Source of the DNA: Candidatus Poribacteria bacterium
Lineage (GTDB): Bacteria > Poribacteria > WGA-4E > WGA-3G
Assembly (NCBI GenBank): GCA_022828145.1
Contig: JAJEJA010000104.1
Span: 45,201 to 109,200, forward strand
DNA length: 64,000 nt
Direction: 5' to 3'
The translations under genes and the position numbers were made by a program. The notes below the pieces were generated by a model. The model was given only the letters and a program-made list of their open reading frames with translations, was not told the DNA's origin and ran no database searches. This document shows, piece after piece, positions 9,545 to 17,735 of this stretch. The first letter of the stretch is position 1, and the number at the start of each line of letters is the position of its first letter.

Positions 9545-10354
9545 ATGCTTACACAAAATCAGGTTGACACATTTCTTGAGAAAGGTTTTCTTCTCGGTAA
9601 TCGTGTGTTGACAGATGAACAAGTTGAAGAATTACGGTCAGAATTAGCACGGGTTATTGATGACTATGAAAAAGAAGATGTTGCACAACCTGTGCGAATT
9701 GCGAATCTCGGTGGACGGGAAGAAAGTCCTGTCTGGCAGATTGTGAATATCTGGGAGGCGAGTTCGGCTTACCAAGAACTGATATATAATCCTGTCATCG
9801 TAGAAGAAATTGGACAGTTGACATCCGCAACAGAGGTTCGCGTCTGGCACGACCAAATTCAATACAAACCGCCCCAAATTGGTGGTGTCAACTCATGGCA
9901 TCAGGATTCACCACTATGGGGTATCCTCATGCCAAAAACGAGTCAGGTAACCGCATGGGTGGCTTTGGATGACGTTGATGAAGGCAACGGTTGTATGAGA
10001 ATGGTGCCGGGTTCCTATAAATGGGGACCGCAGATGCCTTTTTTAGGTTCTGTCGGGGACATCCATAAAATGCATGACTACTTTGAAGATAACAAATTGT
10101 CTGTTGAACTTTGTCCTGTTCCGAAGGGACACGTCCATTTTCATCATGCATTAACTTGGCACGGGTCGCACGATAACGCAAGCGATGCAGCACGACGCGC
10201 TATTGCAGTACACTATATGACAAGCGAAACAGTCTATTATGAGACTGGTAATCACCTTATGAAGCAATATGTTACTGTAAAGGATGGCGATAAATTGGAA
10301 GGGGATCACTTTCCTGTTGTAATGGCGGAAGGGGTACCTACACAGAAAACATGA
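9545..10354 (+). CDS. phytanoyl-CoA dioxygenase (PhyH) family Fe(II)/2-oxoglutarate oxygenase
   Basis: A 269-residue non-haem iron oxygenase expected to hydroxylate an organic substrate using 2-oxoglutarate and O2. The iron triad is visible as H119 and D121 (in WHQDSPLWG) and distal H206 (in ALTWHGSHDN). An arginine in ARRAIAVHYM fits the 2-oxoglutarate carboxylate site. The substrate is unknown. The family is very broad, and this member resembles the ectoine/secondary-metabolite-type branch only in general outline. It has its own consensus promoter and lies 65 bp upstream of the TPP enzyme on the same strand, so the two may act on one pathway. Confidence 0.85.
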   Translation: MLTQNQVDTFLEKGFLLGNRVLTDEQVEELRSELARVIDDYEKEDVAQPVRIANLGGREESPVWQIVNIWEASSAYQELIYNPVIVEEIGQLTSATEVRVWHDQIQYKPPQIGGVNSWHQDSPLWGILMPKTSQVTAWVALDDVDEGNGCMRMVPGSYKWGPQMPFLGSVGDIHKMHDYFEDNKLSVELCPVPKGHVHFHHALTWHGSHDNASDAARRAIAVHYMTSETVYYETGNHLMKQYVTVKDGDKLEGDHFPVVMAEGVPTQKT

Positions 10355-10419
10355 GTGATCAAACAGTTCGTCACAGTTTAGTAAGGACAGACCAATAGGT
10401 TTTTAGATAGGAGAAATAT

Positions 10420-12054
10420 ATGAAAGTAGTTGATGCAGTGGCTAAGGTTCTTAAGACTGAAGGTGTGCAATATCTTTTTGCATATCCTGTTAATCCAATT
10501 ATTGAAGCTGCTGCAAAAGTAGATATCCGTCCTATTATTGTGCGACAGGAACGTATTGGACTTCACATGGCGGACGCTGTGAGTCGCCTGACTTCTGGGG
10601 AACAGATTGGTGTGTTCTGTATGCAGAGCGGTCCTGGTGCTGAAAACGCATTCGGGGGTGTTGCCCAAGCGTATGGTGATTCTGCTCCGATTGTTGTTCT
10701 GCCGATGGGGTATGCAAGACCGTTATCTCAAATTCAACCGAATTTCAACTCATCCTTGAATTTTCGGCATGTGACCAAGTCGTGTGAACAACTTACGGTA
10801 CCTGAAGCATTACCCGAAGTGATGCGACGCGCTTTTACACAGGTGCGCAACGGACGACCAAGACCAGCACTCGTGGAAATACCGGGGGACCTGATGCAAC
10901 AAGAAGTGCCTGAACCGTTTGAACCTACACCTGTCCCCACTGTGCGTTACGGTCCCGATCCGGCAGAAATTGAATCCGTTGCAGATGCGTTGATAAGTGC
11001 TGAATGTCCTGTTATCTATGCTGGACAAGGCGTTCACTACGCTAAAGCATGGGATGCATTGAAGGAGCTTGCGGAGCTGCTTGCTGCACCTGTAACAACG
11101 AGTTTAGGCGGAAAAAGTGCATTTCCTGAAAATCATGTTTTGGCGTTAGGTTCTGGTGGACGTTCTGTTCCGAAACCGCTCCATCACTTCCTTCAAAAAA
11201 CTGACCTGCTTTTCGGTATTGGTTGCAGTTTTAGTCGGACGAATTTCGGTGTTAAGATTCCGGATGGTAAACGTGTTATCCATGCAACGTTAGATCCTGC
11301 TGACATCAATAAAGATGTCCCCGTTGAAGGTGCCCTCGTTGGTGATGCACGTCTGATTTTAGAAGGATTAGTAGAGGCTATTCGGGATCGTTCCGAAGGT
11401 GCTACCGAAAGCAAGACTGCTGTGGTTGCAGAAGAGATTAGTAATGTGAAAGCAGAATGGCTTGATGAATGGATGCCAAAACTGACTTCTGACCATGTGC
11501 CAATGACTCCGTATCGCGTTATCTGGGATTTACTCCACACTGTGGATGTCAAGAACACGATAATTACACACGATGCAGGAAGTCCGCGTGATCAACTCTC
11601 CCCATTTTGGCATTGTGAAACCCCGCTATCCTACATCGGATGGGGAAAGACGACTCAACTCGGTTACGGACTCGGTTTAGCTATGGGGGCAAAACTGGCA
11701 AAACCTGATGCCCTCTGCATCAATGTCTGGGGTGATGCTGCTATCGGTTTTACGGGGATGGATTTTGAAACTGCAGTTCGCGAACGAATTCCGATACTAT
11801 CTGTCTTATTCAACAACTTTTCAATGGCGATTGAGATTCCGATTATGCCTGTTTCTACTGAAAAATATCGTTCTACAGATATTTCTGGTAATTATGCTGA
11901 TATGGCCAAGGCATTCGGAGGATACGGTGAACGCATTGAAACGCCTGACCAGATTATTCCGGCAATTAATCGCGGTATACAGAAAACAGAGGAAGGTGTG
12001 CCTGCACTATTGGAATTCATAACGGACAAGGAACTTCAGACTTCAAAGTTTTAG
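10420..12054 (+). CDS. thiamine-pyrophosphate enzyme, acetolactate-synthase-like
   Basis: A 544-residue ThDP-dependent enzyme with the three-domain architecture of acetolactate synthase and related decarboxylases/ligases. The proton-relay glutamate is E44 in VRQERIGLH. The central domain spans roughly 180-340. The ThDP-binding motif begins GDAAIGF at 438 and ends NN at 465-466. It is slightly shorter than typical IlvB, and no small regulatory subunit is nearby, which argues against a branched-chain biosynthetic role. The reaction is unassigned. A GGAG-type site (TAGGAGA) precedes the ATG. Context next to a PhyH oxygenase suggests catabolism or tailoring of a small organic acid, which is inference. 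Confidence 0.8.
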   Translation: MKVVDAVAKVLKTEGVQYLFAYPVNPIIEAAAKVDIRPIIVRQERIGLHMADAVSRLTSGEQIGVFCMQSGPGAENAFGGVAQAYGDSAPIVVLPMGYARPLSQIQPNFNSSLNFRHVTKSCEQLTVPEALPEVMRRAFTQVRNGRPRPALVEIPGDLMQQEVPEPFEPTPVPTVRYGPDPAEIESVADALISAECPVIYAGQGVHYAKAWDALKELAELLAAPVTTSLGGKSAFPENHVLALGSGGRSVPKPLHHFLQKTDLLFGIGCSFSRTNFGVKIPDGKRVIHATLDPADINKDVPVEGALVGDARLILEGLVEAIRDRSEGATESKTAVVAEEISNVKAEWLDEWMPKLTSDHVPMTPYRVIWDLLHTVDVKNTIITHDAGSPRDQLSPFWHCETPLSYIGWGKTTQLGYGLGLAMGAKLAKPDALCINVWGDAAIGFTGMDFETAVRERIPILSVLFNNFSMAIEIPIMPVSTEKYRSTDISGNYADMAKAFGGYGERIETPDQIIPAINRGIQKTEEGVPALLEFITDKELQTSKF

Positions 12055-12096
12055 ATGCAGAAGTATAACCATTACAACATAAAATGAGGTGTTGAG

Positions 12097-12864
12097 ATGA
12101 AACATATTGCTGTTAGTATAATTCTAATTGTCTTGTGCATTGGTATAAGTGCTTGGGCAATAAACGATGATGCATCACTGATGTTGTATCTCCCTTTTGA
12201 TAAAGATGACGGAGACAAATCTATAGACGTAAGCGGAAATGACCTTGAAGCTGTATTTCACGGTGCTACTTGGTCTAAAGATGGTAAAATTGGGGGATGC
12301 ATACATTTGGCGGATACAGAAAAATACGTTGAGATAGCGGCAGTTCCTGAACTTGATATTACCGATGAAATCACAATCCAAGCTTGGTTTTTACCTGAAC
12401 AGGATCAAGGTGATTCTAATTTGATGGGCCGCAGAACAGGAGGTAACGTTGGAGGGTATTGTCTACAATGGAGCTCAAATCCTACCGGATCACCGCAGAT
12501 TGAGACATGGATGTATGTTGGTAGTTGGCAAGGATCACGGAGTAAACAGACTATCAAACCGGAATTAAATGAATGGCACCACGTTGCATCTACCTACGAT
12601 GGTGATAAAGTTCGGCAATATATAGATGGAAAGTTAGATGTTGAATACGCAGCACCAGGCAAGCTAAACAGTGTTGATATTGTTTTCCGTATAGGAAAAG
12701 CGCAAACAGGTCTTGCTGGCACTGTGGGTTATGTTGATGAGGTAGCCATCTACAACCGCGCTTTATCTGAAGACGAAGTCAATGAAGATATGAACAAAGG
12801 TGTGTTCTTTGCGGTTGATCCAAGTGGTAAACTCGCTACAACTTGGGCAAATCTTAAAAAGTAA
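12097..12864 (+). CDS. secreted LamG-domain (concanavalin-like) protein
   Basis: A 255-residue protein with an N-terminal signal peptide (about residues 1-21, hydrophobic core SIILIVLCIGISAWA) followed by one LamG/jellyroll domain. Recognisable features are LMLYLPFDKDDG near the start, EWHHVASTYDGDKVRQYIDG in the middle and VDEVAIYNRALSEDEV near the end. This domain usually binds carbohydrate or matrix ligands outside the cytoplasm. No catalytic domain is attached. It lies 42 bp after the TPP enzyme on the same strand. The role is unknown. Confidence 0.8.
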   Translation: MKHIAVSIILIVLCIGISAWAINDDASLMLYLPFDKDDGDKSIDVSGNDLEAVFHGATWSKDGKIGGCIHLADTEKYVEIAAVPELDITDEITIQAWFLPEQDQGDSNLMGRRTGGNVGGYCLQWSSNPTGSPQIETWMYVGSWQGSRSKQTIKPELNEWHHVASTYDGDKVRQYIDGKLDVEYAAPGKLNSVDIVFRIGKAQTGLAGTVGYVDEVAIYNRALSEDEVNEDMNKGVFFAVDPSGKLATTWANLKK

Positions 12865-12885
12865 GGTAGTACATAGAGTTATAAT

Positions 12886-13521
12886 ATGAAAAATACATGT
12901 GCAATTTTCGACCTTGATGGAACGCTTATCAGCAAATCTTCCGAAAAGGTTTTCCTAAAACACTTATTGAGTCATGGGGAAATACCTGTTTCTAATTTGC
13001 TTGCGTGGACATCGCATTTTTTGAAGGTCAGGTCATATCCAAAGGCAAAATCAAACAAAGTTCATTTACGCGGTTTGGACCAGAGTCATCTATGTAGTCT
13101 TGCCCAGGAGTGTTTTATCAATTCACTTCGGGCAAGTATTACGCCCCGTATATCGGCATTGATACAAACGCATCGTGATGAAGGCCGGACAGTCATTCTT
13201 ATGTCTGGTTCTTTGTCGTTTCTTGTTGAGCTGTTTCATGAACATCTTCAGACAGACATTATGATAGCAGATGAGTTAGAGGTCGTTGATGGAAGATTCA
13301 CAGGCAAGAGGGTTGGTATTCGTCCTTATGCGCAGAACAAGGCTGCCCTTGCTAAGGACCTTGCATCAAGGTATGGGTTTGACTTAGAATCCTCTTATGC
13401 TTATGGCAACCATCATTCAGACGTCTACAAGCTTGAATTGTTTGGAAATCCTGTAGCAGTAAATCCTAATCGCTTGCTTCGTAGAATTGCGACAGCGCGA
13501 AGATGGCAGATTGAATTGTAA
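12886..13521 (+). CDS. HAD-superfamily subclass IB phosphatase (SerB-like)
   Basis: A 211-residue haloacid-dehalogenase phosphatase. Motif I is DLDGT with nucleophile D9 and general acid D11. Motif II is the serine in LMSGS, motif III the lysine in QNKAALAKD, and motif IV the acidic AYGNHHSDVYKL. The helical cap between motifs I and II is the subclass IB type, shared with phosphoserine phosphatase and related lipid or sugar phosphatases. The substrate cannot be read. It sits 21 bp after the LamG gene and 20 bp before the pseudouridine synthase gene. Confidence 0.8.
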   Translation: MKNTCAIFDLDGTLISKSSEKVFLKHLLSHGEIPVSNLLAWTSHFLKVRSYPKAKSNKVHLRGLDQSHLCSLAQECFINSLRASITPRISALIQTHRDEGRTVILMSGSLSFLVELFHEHLQTDIMIADELEVVDGRFTGKRVGIRPYAQNKAALAKDLASRYGFDLESSYAYGNHHSDVYKLELFGNPVAVNPNRLLRRIATARRWQIEL

Positions 13522-13541
13522 CAATAGATGTAGTCATAAAA

Positions 13542-14288
13542 GTGCGGCTTGAAAAATATATCGCTACTTCAGGTATCGCCTCCCGTAGAGCTGTGAAACG
13601 CGCAATCCGGGAGGGACGTGTTACCGTTAATGGTATTAAGGTTGTTATCCCTGGACACCCAATAGATGTAGAAAGAGATGCTATTGAATTTGATGGAGAA
13701 CTTGTTGAACCGTTAAATGAACGGCTCTATGTCATGTTGAACAAACCGTCAGGTTATGTAACAACCCGAAAGGATGAACGTGGTCGTCCCACTGTGATGG
13801 ATCTGTTAGGGGATCTACCCCGATCTATCTATCCAGTGGGACGTCTGGATTTGGAGACTGAAGGTCTGCTGCTTTTTACGGATGACGGTCATTTTGCCAA
13901 TAGGATGATGCACCCCAGCCATGAGATTGAAAAGACATACTATGCTTGGGTAAAAGGTGTTCCAACTGACCCTGCAATTAACCGTTTACGTAAAGGCGTT
14001 GCTATTCCCAGTGGAATGACATCTCCAGCGAAAATAAAACGACTAAAGACCGAGCATGTTTCTATACCAAGTGGTAGGAAAAAGAAGAAAAGAGTGGAGA
14101 TTGTATCAAAATTCCGGGTGATCATCCACGAAGGGAAGAAACGGCAGGTGCGTTTGATGTTTAAGGCGGTTGGACATAGGGTAATTCGTTTGAAAAGGAC
14201 CCGTGTTGGAAACTTAGAATTGGGCAATCTCCCGCAGGGGCAGTATCGTTTTCTGACCCCTACGGAAGTAGCCAATTTGCAAAGTTAA
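13542..14288 (+). CDS. rluB: rRNA pseudouridine synthase, RsuA/RluB family
   Basis: Predicted to isomerise a uridine in rRNA to pseudouridine. The 248 residues comprise an N-terminal S4 RNA-binding domain (about 1-60, starting MRLEKYIATSGIASRRAV) and a catalytic domain with the conserved GRLDLETEG, catalytic aspartate D103. RluB (23S) and RsuA (16S) cannot be separated confidently; the S4 domain and length fit RluB better. The start is GTG. The 3' end overlaps the convergent thioredoxin-TPR gene by four bases. Confidence 0.8.
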   Translation: MRLEKYIATSGIASRRAVKRAIREGRVTVNGIKVVIPGHPIDVERDAIEFDGELVEPLNERLYVMLNKPSGYVTTRKDERGRPTVMDLLGDLPRSIYPVGRLDLETEGLLLFTDDGHFANRMMHPSHEIEKTYYAWVKGVPTDPAINRLRKGVAIPSGMTSPAKIKRLKTEHVSIPSGRKKKKRVEIVSKFRVIIHEGKKRQVRLMFKAVGHRVIRLKRTRVGNLELGNLPQGQYRFLTPTEVANLQS

Positions 14289-15424
14289 TTGTCGTCTTCA
14301 GTCGTGTCTGCTTCCGCAGCTAACTGTTTGACTCTTTGGATCGCACTTTGTGCGCTCTGCTTCATCCGTTCATTAGCGGTGTGCTTCATCAACTTTTCAA
14401 GTACTTCAATTGATTTGTCAAAATCACCTGTCAGTGAATACGTAACACCCAGATAATATTGTGCAGTTTCAAAGTCTTTGCTATCTGGGTATTTTTCAAT
14501 GACACTTTGGAAGTGCAGGACAGCATTTTTTCCATTTTTTACAGCGTCTTCTCCCGAACTATTTTGAATCATACCTGCGTAAGTGAGGCCGATTTTCAAG
14601 TGTAGAGCAGGAAGAAATCCCATCGTATTGTCGGGATCTTTATCTAAGACCTTCTGACTATATGGAAGTGCCTTCTCAATCTGTCCTCGGTTTAGGTGTG
14701 TCATTGCAAATTCGTTATTTAGTTTCACATCGTCAGGCATCATTTCGCTTATTTTAAGTGCCTTCTCGATTTCATTTTTGCTGAGATAGAAGATACCGAA
14801 TTCTCGGTTCAGATCCATATCATCAGGCATCATTTCACGAATCGGTTCAGCTTTCTCAATTTGGTGCCGTTGGATATAGAGAATTGCGATTTCACGGTTT
14901 AGTTTAACATCATCAGGCATCTTTTTCAGTTTTGCTAATTTCTCCTGAAATGTCTTCTCTTTTTTCAACGTTTCTTGCATCACGGGTAAGAATGTCTCAG
15001 GTGGCGCGTATCCACGATGATGTGTAATTAGACCCCCATCCGGACTTACAAAAAGGATTGCGGGATAGCCTCTAACGCCAAACTTCTTGCCTGTTTCCGC
15101 ATTGATGGGTTGTTCTTTGATTTCTGGATTAACTTTGACTGTAATGAATTTATCAGAAAGAGTGATAACATCTGCGTTGGTGAAGGTGTCGGCATCCAGC
15201 CGCTTACACCAGCCTCACCAATCTGTATAGAAGTCCATCATAACCGGTTTACCGGTTTCAGCAGATTGTTTCATTGCATCTTCAATAGACGTTCCCCATT
15301 TGACTTGTGCCTTTTCCGCTTCTGGTGTGTCTTGTGCGATTGCAGGCATAGCAAGGGCGATCATCAAGAGAATTGCAAGTCCAGTCAGATATGTGCCGTG
15401 TCGGTAGAAAACAGAATTAAACAT
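14285..15424 (-). CDS. candidate selenoprotein: secreted thioredoxin-fold protein with TPR repeats, in-frame UGA at the redox site
   Basis: Read straight through the UGA at 15215-15217 (codon 70), this is one 379-residue protein. It has a signal peptide (1-31), a thioredoxin fold (about 40-160), then TPR-like repeats of the type MMPDDxxLNxEFxxxxLxxxxIEKAL (160-260) and a helical C-terminus with more TPRs. The redox motif reads DW-UGA-GWCK, so UGA replaces the first cysteine of a CGWC motif while C73 is kept. The cis-proline region GYPAIL (119-124) is present. Upstream and downstream parts share the same frame, and the reading beyond the stop keeps thioredoxin homology without a break. UGA is therefore best read as selenocysteine. 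A SECIS-like hairpin follows immediately. A point mutation or sequencing error from TGT or TGC is the alternative. AAGGAGAG precedes the ATG. Confidence 0.8.
15185..15217 (-). promoter_or_regulatory. UGA codon and SECIS-like stem-loop
   Basis: Minus strand, immediately 3' of the UGA (15217-15215). Lower stem GGUGU (15210-15206) pairs with ACACC (15189-15185). A three-base 5' bulge AAG follows (15205-15203). Upper stem CGGC pairs with GCCG, with apical loop UGGAU (15198-15194). Sixteen bases separate the UGA from the loop, and a G is in the first two loop positions. Both agree with the known bacterial SECIS pattern, in which SelB reads a short hairpin just after the UGA. Confidence 0.7.
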
Positions 15425-15623
15425 TAATTCTCTCCTTATTTAGGGACGATAAATGAGAGTGTCTAAACACCTTGATAAACGTTTTGAACAGAGACACAAT
15501 CAGTATCGTTTCTGTAATTATTTACCATAATACCATGTTTTTTGTAGATTGTCCAGAAAAAAGCAAGATTATATAATTTTCGGTGCGATAGGGTTATTGC
15601 ACCTACCGGCCTGGGAATTAGGT

Positions 15624-17012
15624 TTACTTGCCAACACAGAACTGTGAGAAGATTCTGTCTAATATATCCTCTGTTGTGGTCTTACCGACGATGTCGCCAA
15701 GAGCATCCAGACTGATACGGATGTCAACTGAGACAAGGTCGGGAGGCATCTCATTTTCTAAACTGGTCATAACATCATTAAGTGCTTCATGTGATCTTCG
15801 TAAAGCGTCGTAATGTCGTGTGTTCGTTACTATTGGGGATTCACCCAGTGTAAATTCTCCACTGAGGAATTCATCGCGAATTGCAGTTTTCAACGTGTCA
15901 ATTCCCTTTCCTTCAGTAATTGCGGTCTGAATAATCCGCGTTTTGGGGGAATGTTCTGTTAAGACATGCTGTTGTAGTATAACAGGTAGATCTATTTTGT
16001 TTAGAATAAGAATTGTGTGATGGGAATTGGCAATTTGCAGCAATTCAATGTCGGCATCGTTCATAGTTTGCGAGGCATCAAACATGAGTAGAAGAAATTC
16101 TGCCTTTCTGAGAACATTACGACTTCTTTCTACACCTTGCTGTTCTACAATATCGTCCGTGTGTCGTATTCCTGCCGTATCAATAAGGTTTATCGGTAGA
16201 CCGTCTATGTTTATGGTCTCGTGGATTGTGTCTCGCGTCGTACCTGGTCTATCTGTGACAATGGCACGAGAAGTTTCAACGAGTGCGTTGAATAGGCTGG
16301 ATTTCCCGACATTCGGCTTACCCAAGATAGCAACATTGACACCATCTTTTATCAGACGTCCTTCCGAAGCAGTTTTGATTAAATGTTCAATATCTTTCTG
16401 AAGAGTTCGGACAGTCTGTAGTTGAATATCGGTATGCATAAAATCAAGGTCTTCATCGGGAAAATCGATAGAGGCTTCAACTTCTGCTAACAGATTGGCA
16501 AGTGTGTCACTGAGTTGGTTCACATGTTCTGAGAGTTTACCTGAAAGTGTATCAATTGCGATTTTTCTACTGAGTTCTGTTTTAGCACTAATCAGTTCAG
16601 TTACAGCCTCTGCTTGCGCGAGGTCAAGTCTGCCATTTAGAAAAGCACGTTTTGTAAATTCCCCTGGTGCGGCAAGTCTTGCGCCTGCCTTGACGACTAA
16701 GTCTAATACGTTGGCTAAAGTGACAATACCGCCATGGCAGTTAAATTCCACGATATCTTCAGTTGTATAGGATTTTGGTGCACGCATGATACCGAGTAGG
16801 ACTTCGTCAACAACTTCATCTGATGCAGTTGTATCTATAATATGTCCGTGTGTGAGTGTATGTGTTGGAAGTTTGTCTGTTGAGACTGTTTGTGAGGGAC
16901 GGAACAGTTGAGATGCGATCTGAATTGCCAGCGGACCACTGACACGAACTATTCCGATGCCACCTTCTCCGCGAGGTGTTGCTATGGCAGCGATGGTATC
17001 ATCAAGATGCAT
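15624..17012 (-). CDS. mnmE: tRNA uridine-5-carboxymethylaminomethyl modification GTPase MnmE
   Basis: MnmE works with MnmG to modify the wobble uridine of tRNAs. The 462 residues have the N-terminal folate-binding/dimerisation domain (1-~120) and helical domain. The inserted G domain has G1 GKPNVGKSS at 231-239, then a DRPGTTRDT switch and DTAGIRHTD, and NKID further on. The protein ends in the family signature CVGK with catalytic C459. It is full length and is last in the rnpA-yidD-yidC-jag-mnmE unit, 12 bp after jag, the arrangement seen in many bacteria. No MnmG gene is in the window. Confidence 0.95.
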   Translation of the reverse strand: MHLDDTIAAIATPRGEGGIGIVRVSGPLAIQIASQLFRPSQTVSTDKLPTHTLTHGHIIDTTASDEVVDEVLLGIMRAPKSYTTEDIVEFNCHGGIVTLANVLDLVVKAGARLAAPGEFTKRAFLNGRLDLAQAEAVTELISAKTELSRKIAIDTLSGKLSEHVNQLSDTLANLLAEVEASIDFPDEDLDFMHTDIQLQTVRTLQKDIEHLIKTASEGRLIKDGVNVAILGKPNVGKSSLFNALVETSRAIVTDRPGTTRDTIHETINIDGLPINLIDTAGIRHTDDIVEQQGVERSRNVLRKAEFLLLMFDASQTMNDADIELLQIANSHHTILILNKIDLPVILQQHVLTEHSPKTRIIQTAITEGKGIDTLKTAIRDEFLSGEFTLGESPIVTNTRHYDALRRSHEALNDVMTSLENEMPPDLVSVDIRISLDALGDIVGKTTTEDILDRIFSQFCVGK

Positions 17013-17024
17013 TTCGCTAATCCG

Positions 17025-17648
17025 TTAGTACTTTTGTCTTGTAACAACTACTCGGCGCATATCCCCTTCACCTTGACTAAAGGTAGAGACATCATCGTCA
17101 TTTTGCAAAGTAAGATGTATGATGCGACGATCTTTTGCTGACATAGGTGAAAGTGTAGCATCTTGCCGCGTTCTTTTTACTTTCGCTGCAACCTGATGTG
17201 CGAGGTCTGTAAGCATCTGTTCTCTGCGTTCCCTATATCCTTCGGTATTGACGAAAATTTTCTTTTTTGCAAGAGCGTTCTTATTGACGATGCAATTGAG
17301 TATACGTTCAATAGCATCGAGTGTTTGTCCATGCTTTCCGATAAGCAGTGCGGGTGAATCGGTTTTCATATTCAGATGCAGACTACCGTCAATAAACTCA
17401 GATTCGACGGTTCCGTCTATACCGATACGCGTGAGCATTTCTCTCAGTACGGCATCTGGGGCGGCGGTAATATCTTCTTTGAGTGTTGCGCGAATCTTAG
17501 CGGGTTTCGCGCCAAAACTCAAGATACCTTTTGTGGGTTCATTAATTATGATGATATTAACATCTTCGCGCGTTGCCTTGAGCTGCAAAAGAGCGAGCTC
17601 CATAGCTTCTTCTACAGTATCGGCTTCAGTCTCAATATAGTTTTGCAA
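17025..17648 (-). CDS. jag: Jag/KhpB RNA-binding protein (SpoIIIJ-associated)
   Basis: A 207-residue RNA-binding protein that acts with the YidC locus. It has an N-terminal Jag-N domain (about 1-52, with KGILSFGAKPAKIR), a KH domain (about 75-145, with IGKHGQTLDAIE) and a C-terminal R3H domain (about 145-205, with LSPMSAKDRRIIH). In Gram-positive bacteria the homologue binds RNA with KhpA and influences cell division; the role here is inferred from the family. It lies between yidC and mnmE as in most genomes. Confidence 0.9.
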   Translation of the reverse strand: MQNYIETEADTVEEAMELALLQLKATREDVNIIIINEPTKGILSFGAKPAKIRATLKEDITAAPDAVLREMLTRIGIDGTVESEFIDGSLHLNMKTDSPALLIGKHGQTLDAIERILNCIVNKNALAKKKIFVNTEGYRERREQMLTDLAHQVAAKVKRTRQDATLSPMSAKDRRIIHLTLQNDDDVSTFSQGEGDMRRVVVTRQKY

Positions 17649-17689
17649 GTGGGAGTACTCCTTATCTGTGTTGAAGAATTACGCTACCT

Positions 17690-17728
17690 ACAGAATTAAA
17701 CAGGACAGACAGAATTAAACAGGACAGA
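17690..17728. repeat. short tandem duplication between yidC and jag
   Basis: ACAGAATTAAACAGGACAG occurs twice in direct tandem in the 87-bp gap between the yidC stop and the jag start. There is no obvious secondary structure. It is probably a replication-slippage duplication. Confidence 0.7.
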
Positions 17729-17735
17729 ACAATAC

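Noticed and set aside
14285..14983. A separate TPR protein gene starting at 14983
   Set aside because: The frame is continuous with the upstream thioredoxin fragment through the UGA, and no ribosome binding site or signal precedes 14983.
15215..15217. UGA reassigned genome-wide to Trp or Gly
   Set aside because: rplE, rpsE, rpsM and the PhyH gene at 9545 end normally in TGA at the expected family length.
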